Assembly: GCA_002359895.1 (NCBI GenBank)
Contig: DEOB01000010.1
Span: forward strand, 194,378 to 258,377
Source: Stenotrophomonas sp. UBA2629
Lineage (GTDB): Bacteria; Pseudomonadota; Gammaproteobacteria; Xanthomonadales; Xanthomonadaceae
Length of the DNA stretch: 64,000 nucleotides
Direction of reading: 5' to 3'
The notes beneath the pieces are model-generated. The model ran no database searches. It was not told the origin of the DNA and saw only the letters and a program-made list of their open reading frames with translations. Below are positions 9,200-18,555 of this stretch, piece by piece. The first letter of the stretch is position 1. Each line of letters begins with the position of its first letter. A program made the position numbers and the translations under genes.

Positions 9200-9784
9200 A
9201 TGCACACAACGTACCGAGTCTATCCGCATCGCGGCGAACGCCAACCTGCGCTCGCGGGAAAAAACATTCTCATTGCAGCTTTTGATGGCGCCCGACAAGG
9301 CGCTATTTCAACACCCTTTGGCAGGATGATCGCGGTAGTCGATGCGGGCGGCATGTTGCTTCGCCTTGATTTCGAGAATGATGAAAATCGTTTGGCAATG
9401 ACATGCATGTTGGACGCGTTGCCGCATGACACGCACGCCATCGCGCCGGTGGCCGAGCAGCTGCACGGCTACTTCAACGGCACGCGGCAACACTTTGATC
9501 TGCCACTGGCGGCGCAGGGCACGGCATTTCTGCAACGCGCATGGCGACAGCTTCAGCAGGTGCCTTTTGCCACCACCATCGGTTACGGCCAACTTGCACG
9601 GCAGCTGCAGCCAGCGTCATCGGCACGTGCGGTGGGGCGCGCCAACGCCATCAATCCCATCTCCATCATCATTCCCTGTCATCGTGTGGTGGCGGCCGGT
9701 GGAGCTTTGGCCGGCTACAGCGGCGGGTTGCAGCGCAAAGCCCAACTGCTTGCGTTCGAGAAGCGCGTTGCCGGACTACGGTGA
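9200..9784 (+). CDS. ogt: Methylated-DNA-protein-cysteine methyltransferase
   Basis: A suicide DNA-repair protein that moves alkyl groups from O6-alkylguanine in DNA to its own Cys. Of 194 residues, the first part is a variable N-terminal domain and the rest is the conserved C-terminal domain. This shows QVPFATTIGYGQLA, the DNA-binding motif RAVGRANAINP, the active site IIPCHRVV with the acceptor Cys, and the GYSGGLQRK loop. ATG at 9200 is chosen over an upstream in-frame TTG. The Shine-Dalgarno lies in a small hairpin. A second domain as in Ada is absent, so it is Ogt/MGMT-like. Confidence 0.92.
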   Translation: MHTTYRVYPHRGERQPALAGKNILIAAFDGARQGAISTPFGRMIAVVDAGGMLLRLDFENDENRLAMTCMLDALPHDTHAIAPVAEQLHGYFNGTRQHFDLPLAAQGTAFLQRAWRQLQQVPFATTIGYGQLARQLQPASSARAVGRANAINPISIIIPCHRVVAAGGALAGYSGGLQRKAQLLAFEKRVAGLR

Positions 9785-9979
9785 GTCAAAGAACAAGTTG
9801 AGCTGCGCTGCACGAAACACATAGAAAGCATCGTTTCCCGTGCGCTGGGCAGCTATCTACACTGGCTCCATTCACACGGCGGAAGTCGCCCGCCACACAC
9901 CGTCTTTCTCATGAAATCACCTGCCATGTCATGGCGGGCAGGGCGGCTTCATCCCGAAGAAAGCGCAACTGGAGTTTCC

Positions 9980-10615
9980 ATGTCACAACCGTCATTGCAT
10001 CTGTACACCGACAGCTCGCCCAACGGCTACAAAGCCACCATTGCACTGGAAGAGCTGGCGCTGGATTACCAGCTTCACCATGTGCGCATTGATCAGGGAG
10101 AGCACCGCAGCGCGGGGTTTCTGCAGTTGCATCCGCACGGCCGCATTCCGGTGCTGGTGGACCAGGCACGCGACATCACCGTGTTTGAGTCCGCCGCCAT
10201 CCTGATGTATCTGGCGCAGGCCCAAGGCAAGTTGATTCCGCAGGACCCCGCAGGCTATTGGGAAACGATGACCTGGTTGATCTTCCATGCTGCCAGCGTC
10301 GGGCCGGTACTGGGCCAGCGTGTGCACTTTGAGTACTTCGATCAGGAGCGCTATCTGCCGGCGATTGCGCGCTATCAGGAACTCAGCGATGCGGCACTGG
10401 CCACGCTGGATCGGCGTCTTGATGGGCGCGACTGGCTCGCGGATGGGCAGTACACCATTGCTGATATCGCCAACTTCGGCTGGCTGCACATTGCCGAGGT
10501 GATCGGCATGCGGTTCGATCACCACCGCCATCTGTGGGCGTGGTATCAGCGCGTGGCGCAGCGGCCGGCGGTGCAGCGCGGCATCGCGGTTCCTGAAATC
10601 GCAACGGGGCCCTGA
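9980..10615 (+). CDS. Glutathione S-transferase family protein
   Basis: A 211-residue glutathione S-transferase of the YfcG/Nu-like type. The N-terminal thioredoxin-fold domain (residues 1-80) reads LYTDSSPNGYKATIALEEL and has the glutathione-binding HPHGRIPVLVD and the FESAAILMYLA helix start. The all-helical C-terminal domain includes the DIANFGWLHI folding motif. Position and the PNGYK segment resemble disulfide-bond oxidoreductases such as YfcG rather than classical conjugating enzymes. The ATG at 9980 has GGAG at the right distance. It runs 10 bases ahead of the flavin monooxygenase gene and is probably co-transcribed with it. Confidence 0.9.
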   Translation: MSQPSLHLYTDSSPNGYKATIALEELALDYQLHHVRIDQGEHRSAGFLQLHPHGRIPVLVDQARDITVFESAAILMYLAQAQGKLIPQDPAGYWETMTWLIFHAASVGPVLGQRVHFEYFDQERYLPAIARYQELSDAALATLDRRLDGRDWLADGQYTIADIANFGWLHIAEVIGMRFDHHRHLWAWYQRVAQRPAVQRGIAVPEIATGP

Positions 10616-10625
10616 GGTGATGACG

Positions 10626-11654
10626 ATGAATGAATCACAGCCCGCATTGGCGGGTGCCTCCGAGTCGGCGTTTGCCGGCAACGCGGGCTACCAGCGCATG
10701 TTCCGCCCGGACAAACTCAGTCTTGGCGTTTTCTTGCCGCTGCGTTTCTACAACGGCGACATGCGTGTGCTGGAGGGCCAGTCGAAGCTGGTGGAGTACA
10801 TCGACCAACAAGGCTTCGCTGCGGTGTGGGCACGTGATGTGCCGTTGTTTGATCCGCTGTTTGGCGATGCCGGGCAGGTGTTCGACCCTTTCAGCTACCT
10901 GGCGTTTCTCGCAGCGCGCACGCAACAAGTGGCGCTGGCGACCGGCAGCGTGGTGTTCCCGCTGCGCCACCCCATAGAGTTGGCAAAGTCCGCTGCGTCC
11001 ATTGATCAGTTGTCCGGAGGTCGCCTGGTAATGGGCATTGCCTCTGGTGACCGGCCGGTGGAGTTTCCGGCTTACGGGTTGGATCACGACGCGCGTGGTG
11101 AGCGGTTTGCCGAAACCGTGGTGGCATTTCGTCAGTGGCTGCAACCGGATGACGGCAGTGCGCTGCATCCTTGGGCCGGGCAGGGTATCCAGCTGCTGCC
11201 GGCACCTGTGAATGCGCGCATCCCGTTGATGGTGACCGGTGGAGCACGCCAATCTCTTGAATGGGTGGCGCGCAACGCCGATGGATGGCTGACCTATCCC
11301 GACGTTACGCATGATCGTGCCGGCCCACTGCGGCTGGCTGAAAAAATACGAGCATGGCGGCGGTTGATTCCCGATGACGGCTTCCGCCCGCACATGACCA
11401 ACGAATGGCTGGATCTGGTGGATGATCCCGACCATCCCCGGGTGCCGCTGCAGGGTGGCTACCAGCTGCGTACCGGCCGTAAAGGGCTGATTGAATTGCT
11501 GGAAGCGTGGCAGCAGGCAGGTGTCAATCACGCGGCATTGGGAGTTCAGTTCTCGCAACGCCCCGCAGGGGAGGTGTTGCAGGAACTGGCCGAAGACGTG
11601 CTGCCCTTGTTTCCTTCCCACACCGGGCCCGTGGCGGCGCATCAGCGTTGGTGA
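10626..11654 (+). CDS. Luciferase-like (LLM class) flavin-dependent oxidoreductase
   Basis: A 342-residue monooxygenase of the bacterial luciferase-like family, which uses FMN supplied as reduced cofactor. The TIM-barrel pattern is clear: LGVFLPLRFYNGD, GFAAVWARDVPLFDP, TGSVVFPLRHPIELAK, the SGGRLVMGIASGDRP phosphate-binding segment and IPLMVTGGARQS. The substrate cannot be told. The ATG at 10626 is preferred to the ATG at 10620 because GAGGTGA (10614-10620) is then spaced correctly. The neighbouring glutathione S-transferase suggests a shared role in detoxification or redox chemistry. Confidence 0.85.
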   Translation: MNESQPALAGASESAFAGNAGYQRMFRPDKLSLGVFLPLRFYNGDMRVLEGQSKLVEYIDQQGFAAVWARDVPLFDPLFGDAGQVFDPFSYLAFLAARTQQVALATGSVVFPLRHPIELAKSAASIDQLSGGRLVMGIASGDRPVEFPAYGLDHDARGERFAETVVAFRQWLQPDDGSALHPWAGQGIQLLPAPVNARIPLMVTGGARQSLEWVARNADGWLTYPDVTHDRAGPLRLAEKIRAWRRLIPDDGFRPHMTNEWLDLVDDPDHPRVPLQGGYQLRTGRKGLIELLEAWQQAGVNHAALGVQFSQRPAGEVLQELAEDVLPLFPSHTGPVAAHQRW

Positions 11655-11673
11655 GGGTTGGCTGGAGCTGGTA

Positions 11674-12471
11674 TCAGGTGCCGCTCCAGCGCGGCGCGCG
11701 TTTTTCCAGAAACGCGCGCGGGCCTTCTTTGTAGTCGTTGCTGTTGACCACAATGGCCATGGCATCGGCGCTGAGATGCTGCAGCGTTTGCTCATCGTGG
11801 TCGAATGCCGCCCGCGCGACGGCCAGGCTTTCGCGCACGGCGATTGGCGCATTGGCACAGATGCGTTGTGCAAGGGCGAGCGCATGTGCATGCAGCTCGG
11901 CCATGGGCACAACGTGATTCACCAAGCCAATCTCTTTTGCGTGCAGCGCGGGAAGATGCGCGCCGGTTAGGATCAACTCAATGGCCAGCGCATGCGGAAT
12001 GGCGCGGGTGAGCCGGTATAACCCACCGCCAGCGGCGACCAGCCCGCGCTGTACTTCGGGCAGGCCAAAGGTGGCGTGATCGGCGGCGACAATCATGTCG
12101 CAGGCCAGCGCGATTTCAGTACCGCCAGCCAGCGCGAAGCCATTGACCGCCGCTATCCACGGCTTCCTGCGGGGCTGTCGCACAAAGCCGGCAAAGCCAC
12201 CGCGTTGCGTACTCAGCCGCGCTACCTCGCCGGCAGCGATGATCTTGAGATCAGCGCCTGCACAGAAGGCCTGCTCACCCGCACCGGTGAGTACCGTGCA
12301 CCACACATCGGGATGCGCCTCGGTCAGCGCAACGGCCTGCTCCAGTCCTTCAGCGATTTCGCTGTCCACTGCGTTGCGCGCCTCCGGCCGGTCCATGGTT
12401 ACCCATGCCACATGTGGGGCGACATGCTGCAGCGTCACGCTGCGGCTCAGCTGCATGATGGCGTGGCTCAT
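11674..12471 (-). CDS. Enoyl-CoA hydratase/isomerase (crotonase family)
   Basis: A 265-residue crotonase-fold protein acting on acyl-CoA in the cytoplasm. The oxyanion-hole segments are present: AFCAGADLK and the NGFALAGGTEIALACD helix. The glutamates expected for hydratases are partly conserved (GLPEVQRGLVAAGGG), so hydratase activity is likely though not certain. The start MSHAIMQ overlaps the stop of the thiolase-like gene by 4 bases (ATGA), making it the last of three coupled genes. The ligase, thiolase-like protein and hydratase together suggest degradation of a carboxylic acid through its CoA ester. Confidence 0.9.
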   Translation of the reverse strand: MSHAIMQLSRSVTLQHVAPHVAWVTMDRPEARNAVDSEIAEGLEQAVALTEAHPDVWCTVLTGAGEQAFCAGADLKIIAAGEVARLSTQRGGFAGFVRQPRRKPWIAAVNGFALAGGTEIALACDMIVAADHATFGLPEVQRGLVAAGGGLYRLTRAIPHALAIELILTGAHLPALHAKEIGLVNHVVPMAELHAHALALAQRICANAPIAVRESLAVARAAFDHDEQTLQHLSADAMAIVVNSNDYKEGPRAFLEKRAPRWSGT

Positions 12472-13973
12472 GTCACCAGGCTCCAATCCGAATAGCCCTG
12501 CTGCGTGGGCCGCAAAACGCCGGTGCGGCCAACGGGCGAAATGTCGCGGTCGGTAAGTGCGATGACGGTCCATTTGTCATCCGGTGCAACGCGCGCCAAG
12601 GTGCGTGTGTTGCGCACGGTGCGCACCATCGCCACGCCGTGCTGCAGCTGACCGTCGCGCTGGTAGATCAGTGTGAAAGCTTCCAACTGCCCGGCGCCCT
12701 GTGGCTCGGTTTCCACGGGAGGCACAAGGCCGCGCCGGCTGTCGGCGATCTCCTGCACATTGGTATAGGCCAGTGCCGGATGGCCGGGGTACGGGCGCCG
12801 TGCCAATACCAGCCCGTGGTGTTTGGTGACGAATTCTCCCTGACCGTAGAGCAGGCCGCGCGCCGTGTGCTTGGAGGCGCGAAGGCGGCGCACCATCGCG
12901 CACATCGCATGCGTCATGTAGTTGCTTAAAGGCGCACCGAAAAACGTCAGGCCTCCGGTAACGGTAGGCTCGAATTTCTCGGGAAGGCCAAGACTGCGAC
13001 GCGCCATCTTGGGCACGCAGGGGAAGCAGCTGTACAGCTCCATGGCATCGAAATCGCCACCGGCCAATTCGACGCAGGCTTCCAGTACGGCGTTCTGTGC
13101 ATGGCTTTCCCAATAGTGATCGCGTGCCAGAAAGTCACGTGGTTCCTGCGCCTGCGTGCCGCCCCACGGGTACACCAGCTGTTGCTCAGGGATGCCGAGA
13201 TGGCGTGCGTTCTCCAGGCTGGTCATCAGCACCGCCGCGCCCTGATTGACCTGCGGGTTGGCGACCATCAGTTTGGTATAGGGCCAGGCAATCATGCGGT
13301 TGGATGGGGAGACCGTGACGATCTCCGTGGCGCTGTAGGTATCGCGCAACCAGGCGTAGAGGTTGCCCGCCGCATGACGCGAATAGCGGCTCCACAGTTC
13401 GCCGGATTCGCGCTGCGCTGCCGCCGGTGATTGCCGCCAATGCGCACTGCTGGCGGTTTCGTAGAACGGATAGACCGTGACCGGCTGGCTGCAGCCCAAC
13501 CGCGCCGCCAAGGGATGCACGATGTCCACGCCGCGCAATGTGGGTGGGGCATCGGCACTGGGCGCTGTCCATGGCAGCTCCGCGCTCTGACGGCGCGCCT
13601 GTGCCGCGCTGTGTTGTGCCTCGGCCCCACAGATCAACGCGACCTTGCTTTGTCCGCTCGCGATGCGTTGCGCGGCCTCCTGCAGAAACATCAACGGGCT
13701 CTGCCCGCCGACCGCGCCATATACCGTGTGCGCGGGGTGGATGCCCAGACATTGTGCAAGCAGGCCGGGCGCATCCTGATAAGGCCAACTGCTCACGTTG
13801 ACCACGTCCATCGCGTCCACTTTCTGCAGCAGCTCGGCGCGTGCATCACCTTCGGCCGCACGCGCGGCGCGCGCCATCACTTCCAGTGGTTCAAGACTTT
13901 GGCTGGGCTGAGCGGGCCGGTCCACCCATTCGCCGACGCCGACAATCACCGGGATGTTGGAAGGCATGATCAT
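12468..13973 (-). CDS. Thiolase-like protein (TLP1 family), nucleophile Cys missing
   Basis: A 501-residue thiolase-fold protein, longer than true thiolases (about 400) because of an added C-terminal beta domain (residues about 400-501). Its length and that extra domain fit the thiolase-like protein 1 group. At the place of the catalytic Cys the sequence reads YGAVGGQSPLMFL, with no Cys. The late motif GHP is GAPLSNYMTH instead. It is therefore unlikely to do classical thiolysis. It overlaps both neighbours by 4 bases and is made with an acyl-CoA ligase and a hydratase, so it should still bind acyl-CoA. The start at MIMPSN is set by the ATGA overlap. Confidence 0.85.
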   Translation of the reverse strand: MIMPSNIPVIVGVGEWVDRPAQPSQSLEPLEVMARAARAAEGDARAELLQKVDAMDVVNVSSWPYQDAPGLLAQCLGIHPAHTVYGAVGGQSPLMFLQEAAQRIASGQSKVALICGAEAQHSAAQARRQSAELPWTAPSADAPPTLRGVDIVHPLAARLGCSQPVTVYPFYETASSAHWRQSPAAAQRESGELWSRYSRHAAGNLYAWLRDTYSATEIVTVSPSNRMIAWPYTKLMVANPQVNQGAAVLMTSLENARHLGIPEQQLVYPWGGTQAQEPRDFLARDHYWESHAQNAVLEACVELAGGDFDAMELYSCFPCVPKMARRSLGLPEKFEPTVTGGLTFFGAPLSNYMTHAMCAMVRRLRASKHTARGLLYGQGEFVTKHHGLVLARRPYPGHPALAYTNVQEIADSRRGLVPPVETEPQGAGQLEAFTLIYQRDGQLQHGVAMVRTVRNTRTLARVAPDDKWTVIALTDRDISPVGRTGVLRPTQQGYSDWSLVT

Positions 13974-16093
13974 GGGCCGGTGCCCTCCTGCCACTGCACC
14001 AGCCCATCCAGTGCCTCGACGTGGTCAGCTGTCGCCAGCAATGGATTGACCTCCAGCGAAAGCAGCTCCGGGCCCAGCGCCAGCGCGGCGTCACCGATAC
14101 GTGCGATGACCTGCGCCAGCTGTTGGCGGCTCACCACCACGCCACCGCGATAGCCGTCCAGCAGGCGCCCGGCCTGCAGCTCATCCAACATCGCCAGCAC
14201 ATCGTCCGGTGTGACCGGCAGCAGGCGCAGGCTGGTGTCCTTGAGCAGCTCGACCCATATCCCGCCCAAACCAACAGCCACCGCCAGCCCCCATTGCGGA
14301 TCGCGGACGATGCCGACCAGCAGCTCGATGCCCTTGTTGCGCATCGGCGAAACGATGATGCCCTCAATCCGCGCATCTGGGCATGAGCTGGCGACGGCCA
14401 CACGAATCTGCCGATACGCATCAGCGGCATCTGCGGCGGCAACGTTCAGTTGAACACCTCCCACATCACTCTTGTGTGCGATGTCGGGCGAGGCGATTTT
14501 CAGTACCACCTGGCCACCCAATTCATTGGCGATGACACGCGCCTGTGTCGCGTCGGTGGCCATGCGTGCTGGAATCACCGGCACGCCGTGACTGGCCAGA
14601 TAGTCCAGCGTCTGCCGTTCGGTCTGTGGCCGGCTGCCCTCTGTAAAGTGCGGGCGGGCAAACGCGGATGCAGGATCTTCTTCGCGTTTGCGTGCCCACC
14701 ATTGCGCATTGGCAATGGCCTTCAGGCCGCGGTCCACGCCCGCAGCCACATAAGCAATGCCATGTTGTTCGGCCAGCAGGCGGCTGTATTCAACCAGTGG
14801 CCGTGGGGTCACGCTCAGCAGCACGCCTTGCTTTTCGATACCGGAAAAGCCAATGCCAACCTCGGCGATGACCTGCTCCGCATATCCCTGCGCTGGGTTG
14901 GAAGGCATGTCGCACAGGCAGGCCAGCAGATCAATCTGTGGATCATTCGCCAAGGCGCGGATGCTGCGCGAGAACAGCGAGGGCTCAAGAATCGCAGCGC
15001 CGGTGATATCCAATGGGTTATGCGGCGTGCCGAATTCCGGCATCACCTCTTTCAAGGTTTCCTGTGTGGTCAGCGCAAGCTCGGGTAGCAGCAGCCCGAC
15101 CGCTTCCGCTCTATCGGCGGCAACCTCGCAGATGCCGCCGGAGATGGCCAGCAGGCCGACGCCTCCATTGCGCGGCCGCATCTGCGACAGCAGGCCGGCG
15201 GTGGCCACCAGTTCGTCAATGGAGCGCACATGGATGATGCCAAGCTGCCTGCATGCGGCATCAAACACGCGGTGGTCACCAACCAGTGAGCCGGTATGCG
15301 CCTGCGCCGCGCGCGCGGTGACTTGGCTGCTGCCTATCTTCAACGCAACGATCGGCTTACCCACTTCCAACGCACGTTGTGCGGCAGCCGCAAGGGTCTG
15401 TGCATCGCGCGAGGTTTCCAGAAACAGGCAGATCACCCGCGTGGCGTGATCATCAATCAGATAGTCAACGATGCGCGCGACATTGAGGTCGGCCTCGTTG
15501 CCGGTGGAGACGATGTAGCTCAGCCCCACGCCCTGGCGCCCGGCAAACTCTGCGATATAGCTGGCCGTGGCCCCACTCTGCGATACCAGCGCCACATTGC
15601 CGACCAGGGTGGAGGGCAGGTTGATCGTCCACACCGGTACGCGGTCGATGTAATTGACGAAGCCCAGGCAGTTCGGCCCCAACAGCTGGATGCCGTGCTC
15701 ACGCGCCAATGCAGACAATGCGCTTTGCCGGGCTGCACCGTCGCCACCCATTTCAGCGAAACCGGAGGTGAGGATCACAGCATTGGCGATGCCGGCGTCG
15801 TGCAGGTCTTCGAGTGTTTCGGCGATGGCCTGCATCGGCACCATCAGCAACGCGGTGTCCACCGGCTGGCCAATCGAGCGGCAGGACGTCGCGGCAGCGA
15901 TGCCGTGAATGCGCCCCCCCTTCGGGTTGACCATGTGAAGGTTGCCGTCGTAGCCCAATCGGTTGAAGTTGGCGAAGGCGCCGTTCGACCATGCCGAGCG
16001 CTCCGTGGCACCGACCAGCGCGATGGAACGGGCGCGCAGCAGGCCATCGAGACTGGCGTGATGGCCTGTCTGCGGCTTTGTTTTTGCGTTCAT
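13970..16093 (-). CDS. Acyl-CoA ligase, ADP-forming type (CoA-binding plus ATP-grasp)
   Basis: A 707-residue NDP-forming acyl-CoA synthetase-like protein. The N-terminal CoA-binding Rossmann domain contains SIALVGATERSAWSN and NPKGGRIHG. The succinyl-CoA-synthetase-like middle holds LGPNCLGFVNY, LVSQSGATASYIAEF and SAHTGSL-like QAHTGSLVGD. The C-terminal ATP-grasp domain (about residues 480-707) has VVLKIASPDIAHKSDVGGV and GLGGIWVELLKD. There is no GNAT domain, unlike Pat enzymes. The start MNAKTK is chosen over an ATG 13 codons upstream. It is the first gene of a coupled three-gene acyl-CoA operon; the substrate is unknown. Confidence 0.9.
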   Translation of the reverse strand: MNAKTKPQTGHHASLDGLLRARSIALVGATERSAWSNGAFANFNRLGYDGNLHMVNPKGGRIHGIAAATSCRSIGQPVDTALLMVPMQAIAETLEDLHDAGIANAVILTSGFAEMGGDGAARQSALSALAREHGIQLLGPNCLGFVNYIDRVPVWTINLPSTLVGNVALVSQSGATASYIAEFAGRQGVGLSYIVSTGNEADLNVARIVDYLIDDHATRVICLFLETSRDAQTLAAAAQRALEVGKPIVALKIGSSQVTARAAQAHTGSLVGDHRVFDAACRQLGIIHVRSIDELVATAGLLSQMRPRNGGVGLLAISGGICEVAADRAEAVGLLLPELALTTQETLKEVMPEFGTPHNPLDITGAAILEPSLFSRSIRALANDPQIDLLACLCDMPSNPAQGYAEQVIAEVGIGFSGIEKQGVLLSVTPRPLVEYSRLLAEQHGIAYVAAGVDRGLKAIANAQWWARKREEDPASAFARPHFTEGSRPQTERQTLDYLASHGVPVIPARMATDATQARVIANELGGQVVLKIASPDIAHKSDVGGVQLNVAAADAADAYRQIRVAVASSCPDARIEGIIVSPMRNKGIELLVGIVRDPQWGLAVAVGLGGIWVELLKDTSLRLLPVTPDDVLAMLDELQAGRLLDGYRGGVVVSRQQLAQVIARIGDAALALGPELLSLEVNPLLATADHVEALDGLVQWQEGTGP

Positions 16094-16513
16094 GGGGAGC
16101 GGCTCTCTTGCGTTGGGTTGCCGACGCGGCACCGATCCACATACGCCGACAGTGCAGGCGTCATGTATCTGCAGCGGTTGGGCATGTGATGGGCCGGCGG
16201 CGCGGGGTTATGCCGGTCGCACCTTCAGTGTCTGGTGCGTGGGTGCTGCGACGTTTTCGTGATGCAGATCAGCGGACCTGCTTTGTCGGGCGCGTGCCGC
16301 TCGTGATGACTCCAACCTGTGCACGCCCCGGGCAGCGGGGTGGGGCTGCCAACAGGTGGCGGCACACACGAGCGCTCTGGCGGGGGCGGGAGGGGGTTGA
16401 TGGCGACGCGTTCCATGGCATGCACTATCGGAAGCGGCGTGTGTTGCGTCCAATACGAAAACAGGCGCAATTCATATCAATCCGCTATGGATGAAGCAGG
16501 CGTCCGCCCCGGC
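16094..16513. other. Intergenic region upstream of the acyl-CoA operon
   Basis: This 420-base gap has no supportable gene. Near its left end is a dyad, ACGCC (16143-16147) N9 GGCGT (16157-16161), about 50 bases upstream of the ligase start. It could be a LysR-type binding site for the regulator encoded next door, but the match is short. Confidence 0.4.
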
Positions 16514-17404
16514 TCACGACAAAGCATCCTGTGCGATACGCCAGCATTGCTCGCCGGCAGGTGGGAGAGCGCTACGTCGGCGTGCCAGTCGCAATCTCAC
16601 ATCGTCGACATCGGCAAATGGCCGCATGCTCATCCGGTCCAGCAGATACGCCGGAGGCTTGCGGATGAAGGTCAAGCCCAACATGTCGCCGTCAAGAATG
16701 TGCTGCAGCCATAGGTCACTCATCATTTCGTGATCCACCCGCAGTGTTGCCCCGGCCTGTGCGGCCGCGTTGAACAGTTGGTCATGCAGTGGCGGATTGA
16801 GCGCACGCTCAAAGGCCAGAACCGTTCGACCTTTCAGGTCGCCGCTGCGCACCACGTCATGTTTGGCCAGCGCATCGTCACTGCGGCAATAGAGGCTGCA
16901 GGGCGCGCGGGCGATGGTCTGATATTCCAAGGCCGGGTCGATCACATCGCCGACGGTGAAGGCCAGGTCCAAGCTGCCGTTGGCGACTTTCTCCACCAGC
17001 TCCGGGCTCCATCCCACAACGGTTTCAATACGTATCTTCGGCAGCAGCCTGGCAAAGCGGTCGAGCAGGGCGACCCGTTCGGCAAACAGATGTGAGTAGG
17101 GCGGCAGGCCCATCCGCAACAACGGCTGCTCTTCCTGTCTGCGCAACATGCTGGCGCAGAGATGAAAGTCGTTCAGCGAGTGCATCACCGTGCGCGCGGA
17201 CTGCAGAAGTGCATTTCCCTGCGCAGTCAATGCAACATTGCGACTGTCGCGGATGAACAGCTCAAAGCCAAGCTGCGTTTCAAGCTTGCGGATCTGCGAG
17301 GAAAGCCAAGGTTGTGCGACATGCAGTGTTTCTGCCGCGCGGGTGAAAGACAACGTGTCAGCGACAGCGACAAACATCTGGATCAGCCGGGAATCGGTAC
17401 GCAT
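16514..17404 (-). CDS. LysR-family transcriptional regulator
   Basis: A 296-residue LysR-type regulator with the N-terminal helix-turn-helix (MFVAVADTLSFTRAAETLHV, then QPWLSSQIRKLE) and a C-terminal periplasmic-binding-like sensor domain. It lies on the same strand as the acyl-CoA operon and 420 bases upstream of it, and is the obvious candidate regulator of that operon. ATG at 17404 is preferred; a start three codons upstream is possible. The effector is unknown but may be an acyl-CoA or aromatic acid, as for CatM/BenM relatives. Confidence 0.9.
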   Translation of the reverse strand: MRTDSRLIQMFVAVADTLSFTRAAETLHVAQPWLSSQIRKLETQLGFELFIRDSRNVALTAQGNALLQSARTVMHSLNDFHLCASMLRRQEEQPLLRMGLPPYSHLFAERVALLDRFARLLPKIRIETVVGWSPELVEKVANGSLDLAFTVGDVIDPALEYQTIARAPCSLYCRSDDALAKHDVVRSGDLKGRTVLAFERALNPPLHDQLFNAAAQAGATLRVDHEMMSDLWLQHILDGDMLGLTFIRKPPAYLLDRMSMRPFADVDDVRLRLARRRSALPPAGEQCWRIAQDALS

Positions 17405-17849
17405 GACGAGCACTCATCCGAAGGGAAGCATGCAGCGCTGACTGCAGCGGCGACTTCAGTATGGTCACACGCGTTGTGGGTTGTCAGTGGCAGATTTTCA
17501 AACAATGCGGTCTGTTGGAGTGCACGTGGTGTTGTGTCATCTGCCGATAGATGTCGCGTCAATGGACACGCGTGCGTCGCAGATGTCTGCGGTGGGTGCA
17601 TCTGGTGTCCAGCGCAATGTGATGTGGCGGGATGACGTTCGTGTTCTGGCCTGAAACAGGAGCTGCAGATGCGAAACGCATCTGTACATTCGCGATGGGT
17701 CGATATTTTTTCTATGAGTGGCGCATGTGCGCCGAGGATTGCGCTCGCACATGCGCGCGGCTTCGCGTTGACCCTGCGTCGCAGGCCGGTACGTTTGATT
17801 CAGCAGGCTGCGTGGCTGTCGAACGCGATGCTGCACTGTGCGCGTTGGC
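17405..17849. other. Intergenic region between LysR gene and trxC
   Basis: A 445-base gap without a supportable gene; the open frames have no recognisable similarity or good start sites. The one structure seen is a perfect hairpin, CAGATGCG (17666-17673), loop AAA, CGCATCTG (17677-17684), with no T-run on either strand. The promoter of the LysR gene must lie at the left end. Confidence 0.5.
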
Positions 17850-18290
17850 TCAGCGTCGCGCCCACTGCACGATACTGCTGGCCGGCATGGCCCCGGACTG
17901 GCGGGCGATCTCTCGCCCGTCCTGGATCAACACCATGGTGGGGATGCTGCGGATGTTGAAGCGCGAGGCCAATGCGGGCTCGGCCTCGGTGTCCACTTTG
18001 CCCAACCGCATGTACGGTTCCAGTTGCGCAGCGGCCTTGGTGAACTCCGGTGCCATCTGCAGGCACGGCCCGCACCACGACGCCCAGAAGTCCACCAACA
18101 ACGGAATCTGCGAGCGGTTGGCATGCGCATCGAAAGTGGCGCTGTTCAACGCGTTGGGTACGCCGATGAACAAGGCATCGTGACAGCGGCCACAGGACGG
18201 TGACTGTGCCAAGCGCGCTGCCGGAACGCGGTTGATTGCGTTGCAGTGCGGGCAGGCGATCTGCAGTGGATCGTGGTTGGTGGTGTTCAT
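17850..18290 (-). CDS. trxC: Thioredoxin TrxC (thioredoxin 2)
   Basis: A 146-residue cytoplasmic thioredoxin of the TrxC type. The N-terminal zinc-binding extension with two CxxC pairs is visible (CPHC and CGRC, residues about 13-35). The thioredoxin fold follows, with the redox site FWASWCGPC and the cis-Pro loop RSIPTMVLI. TrxC-type thioredoxins reduce protein disulfides under oxidative stress. The gene stands alone, divergent from the aromatic attenuator and DAHP synthase gene. Confidence 0.96.
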   Translation of the reverse strand: MNTTNHDPLQIACPHCNAINRVPAARLAQSPSCGRCHDALFIGVPNALNSATFDAHANRSQIPLLVDFWASWCGPCLQMAPEFTKAAAQLEPYMRLGKVDTEAEPALASRFNIRSIPTMVLIQDGREIARQSGAMPASSIVQWARR

Positions 18291-18555
18291 GTCGTGATCA
18301 AGCGCGTGCAGCCGTCAGGGAGGCAAAGTATGGCCGCAGGGTGGTGAATGGCTGGCGAGGCCGCTATTTCCCGGCGGGGCGGCTGGTGCCGCTGAAGGGT
18401 GTGCCCAAGCGCTCCGGAGCGGAGTGCGGCGTGACGGCACCGTATTGTGAAGCGCCAGCGTGTTGCCGCATCTGATGGCAGAGCAGCGTGTCGGCGGTGT
18501 CTGTTGCCCCTGAAACTGTCGCATCGCACAAAAAACCGTGTTATCAATGCTCCCC

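Noticed and set aside
17666..17684. Perfect hairpin CAGATGCG-AAA-CGCATCTG in the gap before trxC
   Set aside because: Too far from any start codon and without a T-run, so neither operator nor terminator could be supported.
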